Shown: positions 37,724 through 46,100 of the stretch, one piece after another | Layout of the letters: the number at the start of each line of letters is the position of its first letter | Position numbering within the stretch: the stretch's first letter is position 1 | Source: Aquibium carbonis | Lineage (GTDB): Bacteria; Pseudomonadota; Alphaproteobacteria; Rhizobiales; Rhizobiaceae | Assembly: GCF_003970795.1 (NCBI RefSeq) | Contig: NZ_RWKW01000005.1 | Coordinates: 1-64,000, forward strand | Length of the DNA stretch: 64,000 nucleotides | Direction of reading: 5' to 3' | The notes under the pieces: model-generated | Told to the model about the DNA's origin: nothing | Seen by the model: the letters and a program-made list of their open reading frames with translations, nothing else | The model's database searches: none | Translations under genes and position numbers: made by a program

Positions 37724-37752
37724 TTGACATCAGGCAAACGAATTGAAAGAAT
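37724..37752 (+). promoter_or_regulatory. Candidate promoter of the LysR gene
   Basis: TTGACA (37724-37729) is a perfect -35 box, followed after 17 bases by AAGAAT (37747-37752), four of six matches to the -10 consensus. It precedes the LysR ATG by about 36 bases. It lies in the divergent gap with DUF1127. Confidence 0.5.
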
Positions 37753-37788
37753 GGCTGTCATCAGGATTACGAATGATGGGGCGCAGCA

Positions 37789-38661
37789 ATGCAACTGGAC
37801 AGCGATCTGTTGCGCACGTTCGTCGCCGTTGCCGAAACCGGAAACTTCACGAAGGCGGGCGAGCAGGTCGGGCGTACGCAATCGGCCGTGAGCATGCAGG
37901 TTAAACGGCTGGAGGAGACCCTAGGCGACATCCTGTTCGAACGCGGTTCGCGCGGCGTGGTCCTCACGCGCAAGGGCGACCTGCTGTTGCCCAATGCCCG
38001 CCGGATCGTGGCGCTTATGCACGAGACGATGGCGGCATTTCGAGCGCCGCCGCTGAGCGGGCACGTTCGCATCGGCATCCCGGAGGAATACGGCCAGTCC
38101 ATCCTGTCGCGCGCGCTCGGCGCATTTTCGAAGCGCCACCCGGATGTCGATCTCACGGTCAATTATGGTTGCTCGGCTGTCCATCTCGCAAAGGTGCAGG
38201 GCCGCGAACTCGATCTGGCTGTGATCTTCGAGTGGCAGGATTTCTCGGAAGGCGAGATACTGATGACCGATCCGACCGTCTGGGTAACGTCCACCATGCA
38301 TCGCATGCACGAGGAGACGCCGGTGCCGATCGCGCTCTACGGCAGCACGGGCTGGTGCCGCGAGTTCGCCCTGCGTTCGCTCGAGCAGCGCGGTGTCGAG
38401 TATCGCATCGCCTATTCCAGCGACACCAGCGGCGGGCTCAAGCTGGCTGTCCTGTCCGGCCTCGCTATTGCGCCGATCTCGCGCAGCAACATCCCCGAGG
38501 GTTGTCGTGAACTCGGAGCCGGAGACGGTTTTGGCGTCATCGACGCCTCGCATGTCGTTCTGCACCGGCACCCCCGTTCAACCGGCGGGGCTGTCAGCGG
38601 CATGGCCGATGCGATTCGCGAAGCTTTCGGGACCTCGCTGGCCACTTCCCTCGTGGCTTGA
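37789..38661 (+). CDS. LysR-family transcriptional regulator
   Basis: A 290-aa regulator. The N-terminal winged helix reads LLRTFVAVAETGNFTKAGEQVGRTQSAVSMQVKRLEETLG (residues 5-45), and the substrate-binding domain starts about residue 90. The gene is divergent from DUF1127 and 75 bases upstream of a hydroxynitrile-lyase-like cupin. It could control either. The ligand is unknown. Confidence 0.92.
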   Translation: MQLDSDLLRTFVAVAETGNFTKAGEQVGRTQSAVSMQVKRLEETLGDILFERGSRGVVLTRKGDLLLPNARRIVALMHETMAAFRAPPLSGHVRIGIPEEYGQSILSRALGAFSKRHPDVDLTVNYGCSAVHLAKVQGRELDLAVIFEWQDFSEGEILMTDPTVWVTSTMHRMHEETPVPIALYGSTGWCREFALRSLEQRGVEYRIAYSSDTSGGLKLAVLSGLAIAPISRSNIPEGCRELGAGDGFGVIDASHVVLHRHPRSTGGAVSGMADAIREAFGTSLATSLVA

Positions 38662-38736
38662 TCGACCGCCCGCCCTTGACGCGCCCTGGCGCTTGCTTTC
38701 CTTAGTCGACCGCACGTTGGCCGAAGGAGATGCACC

Positions 38737-39135
38737 ATGGACCATTTCACAAGCGGGCAGCGGCCCAGCAAGCGGGCCTCATCGGACTGGTTCACCGGCA
38801 CGGTCTGGCAGGACCCGATCGTGGAGGCGGACGAACCGTCGCGGGTGAGGGCGGTGACTGTCCATTTCGAGCCCGGCGCACGCACCAACTGGCACACGCA
38901 TCCGCTTGGCCAGACCTTGCACGTGGTCTCGGGTTTCGGCCTGGCGCAGAAGCTCGGCGAGCCGGTGATCGAGCTCCGTCCGGGCGACACGCTCTGGATC
39001 GCGCCGGGGGAAAAACACTGGCACGGCGCCGCGCCTGACACGGCCATGTCGCACATCGCCATCCATGAGGCGCTCGATGGCAAGCACATCGACTGGATGG
39101 AACCGGTCACGGACGATCAGTACCCGGGTCGCTAG
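38737..39135 (+). CDS. Cupin protein similar to manganese-dependent (R)-hydroxynitrile lyase
   Basis: A 132-aa single-domain cupin. The metal ligands are His53, His55 and Gln59 (NWHTHPLGQ) and His94 (GEKHWHG), the same residue numbers as in the cupin hydroxynitrile lyase of Granulicella tundricola. The family also includes carboxymuconolactone-decarboxylase-linked cupins with unknown natural substrates, so cyanohydrin cleavage is only one option. AAGGAG precedes the ATG. It follows the LysR gene on the same strand. Confidence 0.8.
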   Translation: MDHFTSGQRPSKRASSDWFTGTVWQDPIVEADEPSRVRAVTVHFEPGARTNWHTHPLGQTLHVVSGFGLAQKLGEPVIELRPGDTLWIAPGEKHWHGAAPDTAMSHIAIHEALDGKHIDWMEPVTDDQYPGR

Positions 39136-39166
39136 ACAGCCAGTTTTTCCGTCGAAGGCTGTGGCC

Positions 39167-40378
39167 TCAGCCGACCGGCCGAAGCTCCTTCATTGACGGC
39201 AGGAAGACCGTCAGCAGACCGAGAAACGGCAGAAGAGAACAGATCCAGAAGACGAACTCGATCCCCCTCGCGTCGGCGACCACACCGAGGACAGCCGCCG
39301 CAATACCGCCGATGCCGAAGGCCATACCAAAGAAGATACCTGCGATCATGCCGACCCGTCCAGGCACCAGTTCCTGCGCAAAGACCACGATCGCGGGAAA
39401 GGCCGAGGCGAGGACGACGCCGATCACGACGGTGAGGACGCCGCTCCAGAACAGGTCCGCGTATGGCAGGGCGAGCGTGAATGGCAATACGCCCAGGATC
39501 GAGAACCAAATCACCGTCTTGGAACCGAATCGATCGCCGATTGGCCCGCCCAGCACCGTTCCGAGTGCCATCGCGCCGAGGAACAGGAACAGCATCATCT
39601 GCGATTGCTGCACCGACACGTCGAAGCGCTCGATCAGGAAGAATGTGTAATAGCTGGTAAGCGAGGCCGTGTACGTGTTCTTGCTGAACATCAGCAGCGC
39701 CAGAATCGTGATCGCCAGCACCACCCGATTGCGCGATATCGGCAACGTCTTGCTGGCGGACGGTCGGCCGGCATTGGCGGCGTTGTAGCGACCATACCAG
39801 TTGCCGACCTGGCGCAGGATGAGCATGCCGAGAAGCGCCATCAGCGAGAACCAGGCGACGCTGCCTTGGCCGCGCGGCACCACGATGAAGGCGGCCAGCA
39901 GCGGCCCGATGGCAGTGCCGAAGTTGCCGCCGACCTGGAAGAGCGACTGCGCCAGCCCGTATCGCCCGCCGGAGGCGAGCCGCGCCACCCGCGAGGCTTC
40001 CGGATGGAAGATCGCCGAGCCGATGCCGATCATCGCCGCGCCTGCGAGCAGCAGCGGATAGGTGGTCGCATAGGCGAGAAGCAGCAGGCCACACATGGTT
40101 GAGGCCATCGCGAAAGGAAGCGACTGGGGCATGGGTCGCTTGTCGGTGTACAGCCCGATCGCCGGCTGCAGCAGCGAGGCCGTGACCTGGAAAGTGAACG
40201 TCAGCAGGCCGATCTGCCAGAAATCGAGCGCGTAGTCTTCCTTCAGCATCGGGTAGAGTGCTGCCAGCAGGGACTGCATGACGTCGTTCAGCATGTGGCA
40301 GAGGCTCACTGCGAAGATGACGGGGAAAACAGTCGTGGAGGCGGTGCGGCGAGCAGTGCTGATGGTCGTGTCGGTCAA
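39167..40378 (-). CDS. MFS transporter, fosmidomycin-resistance (Fsr) type
   Basis: A 403-aa major facilitator with 12 predicted helices. The N-terminus (FAVSLCHMLNDVMQSLLAALYPML) and GSAIFHPEASRVARLASGGRYGLAQSLFQVGGNFG are hallmarks of the Fsr group of drug and small-molecule exporters. It is divergent from an AraC regulator that probably controls it. The substrate cannot be read from sequence. Confidence 0.9.
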   Translation of the reverse strand: MTDTTISTARRTASTTVFPVIFAVSLCHMLNDVMQSLLAALYPMLKEDYALDFWQIGLLTFTFQVTASLLQPAIGLYTDKRPMPQSLPFAMASTMCGLLLLAYATTYPLLLAGAAMIGIGSAIFHPEASRVARLASGGRYGLAQSLFQVGGNFGTAIGPLLAAFIVVPRGQGSVAWFSLMALLGMLILRQVGNWYGRYNAANAGRPSASKTLPISRNRVVLAITILALLMFSKNTYTASLTSYYTFFLIERFDVSVQQSQMMLFLFLGAMALGTVLGGPIGDRFGSKTVIWFSILGVLPFTLALPYADLFWSGVLTVVIGVVLASAFPAIVVFAQELVPGRVGMIAGIFFGMAFGIGGIAAAVLGVVADARGIEFVFWICSLLPFLGLLTVFLPSMKELRPVG

Positions 40379-40486
40379 GATGCTGGTCCCGGATGTTCCG
40401 GTTTCGTCTACGCCTCTTGCGGGCGTGCGTCCTTCGTGGTTCGATCGAATTCTTTCGGCAGTGGGCCATGTTCGGGAGAAACCACC

Positions 40487-41362
40487 GTGTCCTCACGACG
40501 GCTTGCCATCTCCGATGCCGCCAGCGCGGAGGAACTTCATCGCCGGCTTGACTGGATCGAAGCCGCCGCTGGCGACGTGATCGCGTCCGCGGGGGATTAT
40601 CCCGACGGGCACAAGGTGGCGCTCCACTCGCACAGGCGCTCACAGTTGTTGCATGCCTTGTCGGGCGTGGTGCTGGTCTCGACGGCGCAGGGTCGGTGGA
40701 TCGTGCCGCCCGACCATTCGATGTGGATCCCGGCCGGCATAGCGCATGCGGTCGAGATGCTGGGTGAGGTCCGGATGCGCTCGGCTTATGTCCTGCCGGA
40801 AGCCGCACCCGGCCTGCCGGGGACGCTCCATGTGCTGGCCATGACCAGGCTGATGTGCAGCCTGGTCGTGGAAGCGGTGGAGTTGCAGGCCGACGTCGCC
40901 TCCGACGAACGGGCCTCGGCCATCATGCGTCTCATCCTGCTCGAGATCCCACGATTGCCGGTTCGGCCCTTCGCGCTTCCCCTGCCGTCCGACGAGCGGC
41001 TTGCCCGTCTTTGCCGTGCATTCCTCGATGCGCCGACGCCGCATGTGACCATCGACGACTGGGCCGACAGTGCCGGCATGAGCCGGCGCGGATTCACCCG
41101 TGCCTTCCAGCGCGAAACGGGACTCAGCCTGTCGCTCTGGCGCAGGCAGGCGACGTTGCTGGCGGCTCTGCCGCGTCTGTCGTCCGGTGTGCCCGTGACC
41201 ACGGTGGCTTTCGACCTTGGCTACGACAGCGCGCCGGCCTTCACCACCATGTTCCGCCAGATGCTCGGCACTTCGCCGCGCGGCTATCTCGCCGCGCGAG
41301 AGCGTGATTTGATCGTTGACGTTGGCGTGGCCGCGGTTGATCGCGGGCGCTCGCCGCTGTAG
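40487..41362 (+). CDS. AraC-family transcriptional regulator
   Basis: A 291-aa regulator with an N-terminal cupin-like sensor (GHKVALHSHRRSQLLHALSGVVLV...PPDHSMWIPAGIAHAV) and a C-terminal double helix-turn-helix (VTIDDWADSAGMSRRGFTRAFQRETG; VTTVAFDLGYDSAPAFTTMFRQMLGTSPRGYL). GTG at 40487 has CGGGAG 8 bases upstream; the frame upstream of it is antisense to the MFS gene start. Likely controls the divergent exporter. Confidence 0.9.
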   Translation: MSSRRLAISDAASAEELHRRLDWIEAAAGDVIASAGDYPDGHKVALHSHRRSQLLHALSGVVLVSTAQGRWIVPPDHSMWIPAGIAHAVEMLGEVRMRSAYVLPEAAPGLPGTLHVLAMTRLMCSLVVEAVELQADVASDERASAIMRLILLEIPRLPVRPFALPLPSDERLARLCRAFLDAPTPHVTIDDWADSAGMSRRGFTRAFQRETGLSLSLWRRQATLLAALPRLSSGVPVTTVAFDLGYDSAPAFTTMFRQMLGTSPRGYLAARERDLIVDVGVAAVDRGRSPL

Positions 41363-41376
41363 CGTCTCTACAGCGG
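41354..41376 (+). terminator. Stem-loop spanning the araC-family gene stop codon
   Basis: CCGCTGTAG (41354-41362, including the TAG stop) and CTACAGCGG (41368-41376) pair perfectly over 9 bp with a 5-base loop. No T-run follows. It may stabilise the mRNA 3' end or terminate weakly before the rhodanese gene. Confidence 0.4.
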
Positions 41377-41449
41377 GGGCATGGGTGGACTCCCCGCCAG
41401 AGGCTTCGGCCCAAGTCCGCCTTCGCTCGTCTTTGTGCGGAGGCACGAC

Positions 41450-41773
41450 ATGCCGACTTCAATTTCCCTTGCCGACCTTTCATGTTTACTTGAGCCGCCA
41501 TTGCTGATTGACGTCCGGAAGAATCCGGCTCGCGCAGCGTCAGCCCGAACCATTCCGAACGCATTGCGTGGCGAGCCCGAGCGCGTGGACGAATGGGGCG
41601 CCTCGCTCGAAGGTCGCACGGTCGTCGTCTTTTGCGTTCATGGACACGAGGTCAGCAAGGGCGTCGCGGATCGGCTGACGGAACTCGGCGTCGATTCCTT
41701 CTTTCTCGACGGCGGTTTCGCGGCATGGGAAGCCGGGGGCAATCCCGTCGAGGCAATCGGAGCGCAAGCATGA
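41450..41773 (+). CDS. Rhodanese-domain sulfurtransferase (chromate-resistance associated)
   Basis: A 107-aa single rhodanese domain. The persulfide-forming cysteine is C62 in VVFCVHGHEVSKG; the loop CVHGHEVS is typical of the rhodaneses that accompany chromate transporters (ChrE-like). ATG at 41450 has GGAGG 7 bases upstream. Its TGA overlaps the chrA ATG (ATGA), so the two products are made together. Confidence 0.85.
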   Translation: MPTSISLADLSCLLEPPLLIDVRKNPARAASARTIPNALRGEPERVDEWGASLEGRTVVVFCVHGHEVSKGVADRLTELGVDSFFLDGGFAAWEAGGNPVEAIGAQA

Positions 41774-43131
41774 GCACGGCTGGTAAATCGTCTGCTGCCG
41801 GCGCGGTGCACGGTTCGGTGCCGTTTGGCGAGGCGGTCGTCGTCTTCGCCCGCATCGGCCTCCTGTCCTTCGGCGGGCCGGCAGGGCAGATCGCCCTCAT
41901 GCACCGCTATCTCGTCGAGGAAAGGAAATGGCTCGACGAGGCGCGTTTCCTTCATGCCCTGAACTATTGCATGCTGTTGCCCGGCCCGGAAGCAATGCAG
42001 CTCGCCACCTATGCGGGCTGGCTGCTGCACGGTGTGCGCGGCGGCCTGATCGCCGGGTTGCTCTTCGTGTTACCGGGCGCGGTTCTGATCACGGTCTTGA
42101 CCGTCGTCTACATGCTCGCCGGCGAACTGACGATCGTCCAAGGTCTCCTGTTCGGGCTCAAGGCGGCCGTGCTGGCGGTCGTCCTCGAAGCGCTGATCAA
42201 GGTTTCCCGACGCGCGTTGAAGAGCCGAACCATGGTGTTTCTGGCAGTCCTAGCCTTTGTGGCCATCGCGGTCCTCGGCGTCCCGTTTCCCGTGATCATT
42301 CTCGGGGCCGCCGTGTTCGGCGCCCTGCAGCATCTGTGGCACCGGTCGACCGGCCCGGCGTCGAGCGCACCCGCACTTTCAGCCGCGACCGTCGAACCAA
42401 TTGGTCCGGAGTGGACGCAGCCGAGCCTCACGCGCTTCCTAACGACAAGCGTGACTTGGCTCGCGCTATGGTTCCTGCCGCTCATCGGGCTTCGGATTAC
42501 CCTGGGCCCGGACAACGTGTTCACGGTCGAGGCCGGGTTCTTCTCGACCATGGCGGCGGTCACTTTCGGCGGCGCCTATGCCGTGCTCGCCTATGTGGCG
42601 CAGCAGGCGGTCGAGGTTCACCAATGGCTGCGACCCGACGAGATGCTGACAGGGCTTGGACTGGCGGAAACCACGCCCGGGCCACTGATCCTCGTGCTTC
42701 TGTTCGTGGGCGGACTTGGCGGCGCGCGGCTGTCTGGACTCGAGCCCATGCTGGGCGCAATGGCTGGTGCGCTGGTGACACTGTGGTTCACCTTCGTACC
42801 ATGCTTCCTCTGGATTTTCGCTGGCGCGCCCTATGTCGAGACAGTGCGCAACGTGCGATGGCTCGCGGCCGCTCTGGCGGCGGTGACGGCAGCCGTGGTG
42901 GGCGTCATCGCCAACCTCGCGGTGTGGTTCGCGCTGCACGTACTGTTTCGGCAAATGGACGAAATCTCGATGGGGGCGGTCTCGCTACCGGCGCCTGCTC
43001 TGTCCAGCTTCGATCCCGCTGCCGCCGTCATTGCAGTCGCGGCCGGGGTGGCGCTGCTGCGATATCATGCCAATCTGATTGGCGTGCTCGGATTGTCGGC
43101 GGCGGCAGGCGTCCTGTTCGTCCTCACGTGA
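41770..43131 (+). CDS. chrA: Chromate transporter, two-domain ChrA
   Basis: A 453-aa CHR-family membrane protein with both halves in one chain. The N-terminal half starts VVFARIGLLSFGGPAGQIALMHRYLVEERKWL with the family PGPEAMQLATYAGW motif; the C-terminal half repeats it as FFSTMAAVTFGGAYAVLAYVAQQ and ETTPGPLILVLLFVGG. It exports chromate across the inner membrane. No chrB regulator is in the window. Coupled to the rhodanese gene by a four-base overlap. Confidence 0.93.
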   Translation: MSTAGKSSAAGAVHGSVPFGEAVVVFARIGLLSFGGPAGQIALMHRYLVEERKWLDEARFLHALNYCMLLPGPEAMQLATYAGWLLHGVRGGLIAGLLFVLPGAVLITVLTVVYMLAGELTIVQGLLFGLKAAVLAVVLEALIKVSRRALKSRTMVFLAVLAFVAIAVLGVPFPVIILGAAVFGALQHLWHRSTGPASSAPALSAATVEPIGPEWTQPSLTRFLTTSVTWLALWFLPLIGLRITLGPDNVFTVEAGFFSTMAAVTFGGAYAVLAYVAQQAVEVHQWLRPDEMLTGLGLAETTPGPLILVLLFVGGLGGARLSGLEPMLGAMAGALVTLWFTFVPCFLWIFAGAPYVETVRNVRWLAAALAAVTAAVVGVIANLAVWFALHVLFRQMDEISMGAVSLPAPALSSFDPAAAVIAVAAGVALLRYHANLIGVLGLSAAAGVLFVLT

Positions 43132-43143
43132 GGCTGGTAGCGA

Positions 43144-44361
43144 TCAGGATCCATTGGTGCCGGTCTGTCCCTCGCGATGCACGCCTTTACCCGCAGCCTT
43201 GGCCAGATAAAGTGCCTGATCTGCCCGATCGAGCAGATCCTGTGGCTGCTCGCCCGGTTCCGCGGCAATGACGCTGCCGACGCTCCCACCGACGCGGATG
43301 AGTTGGCCGGTTCCTATGTCGAACGGCCGCGAAATCGCGGCGATCAGTCGCGACGCGACGAAGGCCGCCTCTGCCGCCGACGTGTCGGGCAAGAGAAAAA
43401 CGAACTCGTCGCCGCCGACCCGACAGGCGATGTCTCGGTCGCGGATGGACTGGATCACTCGTCCCGCTACGGCGCGCAGAAGCGCGTCACCGGCGGCATG
43501 GCCATGCTGGTCGTTGACCGCTTTGAAGCCATCGAGATCAAGGCAGAGAACCGCGAAGGGAGGCGTGCCCGGAGTCCTGGCCATGCGCTCGCAAAGCTCG
43601 GCGAGACGCTCCTCCAGATGGATCCGGTTGGGCAGTTCTGTTAACCGGTCCGTGCGTGCAGCGATATGATTGGTCTGCTCGGCATTGATCATGCGCAGCA
43701 TGATGTCATGGTTCTGGAACATGACGAGCACCATGCCTCCCGTCAGAAGCGTCGCCATGACGAACACGAGGAGCATCTCTGGCGCATTGAAAAGATAGAG
43801 GCCGAGCCCGAAGGGCAGCCCCGCCAGCACCATCGCGATCATTCCGAAGCGGGGAAGTGGGGCATTGCGGGAGGCAATGTTGCCGACGGCTCCGGCTGTG
43901 TTGATGGCTGCCATTACAATGAGAAGATCATTGCCGGTGGCAGCGCAGGCGAACTGCCCGAGCCCATAGATCAGCGCCCAGCCCATCCCGAAGTAAACGA
44001 GCGATGTGTAGCTTTTAAGCCGCTCGTGCTCGGGCTTTGCAGCAATCTTGTCGAGGCTCCTGTACCGGCCGATAAACAGAAACAGTTCGGTCGCGATCCA
44101 GACGATGGGCCACAACGCTCCCGTGATCACCAGTGCGGCGATTCCGGTGACCAATGATGTGAGCATACCGAACAGGACTGGCAGCCGCCGCTCGAACATG
44201 CTGCGGAACAGCCGTTCGCGGATTTCGGGACTGTCGAGCCGGCTGGGGGTCGACATCCAGAAGAAGATTCTCCAGGACGGACCCGTGCCGCTCCCGAATG
44301 TGTTTGGCGCCCGATCCGCACGGGGTTCCAGTCCAAAGCTGTTTCGAAACCGGTGCAGCAT
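43144..44361 (-). CDS. Membrane diguanylate cyclase (GGDEF)
   Basis: A 405-aa protein with about six helices in residues 60-215 and a C-terminal GGDEF domain. The active-site GGDEF is at 316-320 and the inhibitory I-site RDRD at 307-310, exactly five residues before it. It should therefore make c-di-GMP and be product-inhibited. There is no EAL domain. ATG at 44256 is an alternative start. The stop is 13 bases from the convergent chrA. Confidence 0.93.
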   Translation of the reverse strand: MLHRFRNSFGLEPRADRAPNTFGSGTGPSWRIFFWMSTPSRLDSPEIRERLFRSMFERRLPVLFGMLTSLVTGIAALVITGALWPIVWIATELFLFIGRYRSLDKIAAKPEHERLKSYTSLVYFGMGWALIYGLGQFACAATGNDLLIVMAAINTAGAVGNIASRNAPLPRFGMIAMVLAGLPFGLGLYLFNAPEMLLVFVMATLLTGGMVLVMFQNHDIMLRMINAEQTNHIAARTDRLTELPNRIHLEERLAELCERMARTPGTPPFAVLCLDLDGFKAVNDQHGHAAGDALLRAVAGRVIQSIRDRDIACRVGGDEFVFLLPDTSAAEAAFVASRLIAAISRPFDIGTGQLIRVGGSVGSVIAAEPGEQPQDLLDRADQALYLAKAAGKGVHREGQTGTNGS

Positions 44362-44446
44362 GCCCCAAAGCTAGGGCAAATGTGTAAATGAACTCGCTTA
44401 GGCGCATCCTAAAAATGCGGTTAACCATGGCGACGAACAACGGCAT

Positions 44447-45379
44447 TCAGTCGAAAAGGCTGGAAACCGATTTTTCCGTCGCGGTGCGGGAGATAGCCTC
44501 GCCGATCAGGTCGGCGATCGACACGACGCGGATGTTCGATGCGGCTTCGACGCCGGAGGTAGGCTGGATCGAATCCGTTATCACAAGTTCCTTCAGCTTA
44601 GACGACGCTATGCGAGCGACAGCTCCACCCGAGAGCACGCCATGGGTGATGTAAGCGGTCACGCTGGTTGCGCCGTTGGCCAGAAGAGCGTCTGCAGCGT
44701 TGCAGAGCGTGCCGCCCGAATCGACGATGTCGTCGATCAGTAGGCAGTCCTTGCCGTTCACGTCGCCGATGATGTTCATGACCTCAGATTCGCCCGGCCG
44801 CTCGCGGCGTTTGTCGACGATGGCCAGCAGGGTCTCCACCCGTTTCGCCAACGCGCGGGCACGGACCACACCGCCCACATCCGGCGACACAACCACCACG
44901 TTGGAGGTCTGGTAGTTCGCCTTCACGTCACGAACCAGCACCGGCAGCGCGAAGAGGTTGTCGGTCGGAATGTCGAAGAAGCCTTGGATCTGCCCCGCAT
45001 GGAGATCGAGCGTCAGGACACGGTCGGCACCCGAGCGGGTGATGAGGTTGGCGACCAGCTTGGCCGAGATCGGCGTGCGGCCAGAGGCACGCCTGTCTTG
45101 GCGTGCATAGCCAAAATAGGGGATCACTGCGGTAATGCGGCGTGCAGACGACCGACGGAACGCGTCGATCATGATCAACAGTTCCATAAGATGGTCATTG
45201 GCCGGGTAGGAGGTCGACTGGAGGATGAACACGTCCTCGCCGCGGACGTTCTCCTGAATCTCGACGAAGATTTCCTGGTCAGCGAAGCGGCGGACGCTCG
45301 CCCGCCCGAGGGGAATGTTCAGGTAGCGGGCGACGGCCTCGGCCAGCACCCGGTTCGAATTTCCCGCAAACAGTTTCAT
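44447..45379 (-). CDS. prs: Ribose-phosphate pyrophosphokinase
   Basis: A 310-aa class I PRPP synthase. Recognisable are [20 protein letters not shown], the flexible ATP loop [44 protein letters not shown], and the PRPP loop [14 protein letters not shown]. It supplies PRPP for nucleotide, His and Trp synthesis, and for apt in this window. GGGGAAACTGC precedes the ATG. Confidence 0.97.
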   Translation of the reverse strand: MKLFAGNSNRVLAEAVARYLNIPLGRASVRRFADQEIFVEIQENVRGEDVFILQSTSYPANDHLMELLIMIDAFRRSSARRITAVIPYFGYARQDRRASGRTPISAKLVANLITRSGADRVLTLDLHAGQIQGFFDIPTDNLFALPVLVRDVKANYQTSNVVVVSPDVGGVVRARALAKRVETLLAIVDKRRERPGESEVMNIIGDVNGKDCLLIDDIVDSGGTLCNAADALLANGATSVTAYITHGVLSGGAVARIASSKLKELVITDSIQPTSGVEAASNIRVVSIADLIGEAISRTATEKSVSSLFD

Positions 45380-45507
45380 GCAGTTTCCCCGGCTGACGCC
45401 ACGCGCGGATCGTGAGGCGGCTTTTAGCGCCTGACCGCGCTATTGCAAGCGCCGCTTGCGCATATAGGCCGCTATTCCCAAGAAAGGGTTTCACGAGCCT
45501 GTGGCCA

Positions 45508-46047
45508 TCACCCGCTCCTCGACGTCGACCATGACGCGATATCTGCGATGGTGCGCGCCGCGATCTGCTCCATGGTGGCGCCCGGGACCGCACTCCAAGG
45601 GTCTGCTCCGGCCTTCCCGGCGATGCGCTCCTGGCCCTGGATCCGATGAAGTCTGGTTCCCTTTGCGTCGACCACGTCCCAGACGAAGATAACGAGGGTA
45701 TCGTTCCCGTCCGCGATCGCCGACAGGTAGCCCTTGACGATGAAATCTCCCGGCATGCCTCCGGGCGCGACGATCTCGATGCCTCGCTCGGCAGCCAGTT
45801 GCGAAAGGCGCCGCGACAGCGGGGTCGCGGCGGCGAGAGTGGGGCCCACCACCGGGGCGAACTCCATCCGCAAACTTGAGCTGGTGACGGCCGGGACTGT
45901 GGCTCTCGCGCCTTGGTCCGGCTGCGCGGGCGTGGAAGCGGCCTGACCCCCGAAGAGCGCGCGTGGATCCAGCGCCTCGGACGTGCTGCAGGCGGAAAAC
46001 GCGAAGCAGGCGATCAGGACCGCATGTCGCAGCGCCGCTGCACGCAT
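45508..46047 (-). CDS. Putative lipoprotein
   Basis: A 179-aa protein with a lipoprotein signal (MRAAALRHAVLIACFAFSACSTS; lipobox FSAC). The mature part contains SRRLSQLAAERGIEIVAPGG and IVKGYLSAIADGNDTLVIFVWDVVDAKGTRLHRIQG, a pattern of exported rhizobial proteins without known function. ATG at 46047 gives GGGAGA at good spacing. Anchoring to the inner or outer membrane cannot be decided; Ser at +2 is compatible with outer-membrane sorting. Confidence 0.78.
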   Translation of the reverse strand: MRAAALRHAVLIACFAFSACSTSEALDPRALFGGQAASTPAQPDQGARATVPAVTSSSLRMEFAPVVGPTLAAATPLSRRLSQLAAERGIEIVAPGGMPGDFIVKGYLSAIADGNDTLVIFVWDVVDAKGTRLHRIQGQERIAGKAGADPWSAVPGATMEQIAARTIADIASWSTSRSG

Positions 46048-46100
46048 CTCCACGCTCTCCCTTTGCCGACCCTCTACTCGCGTGTTCCGGACTTATGCTT

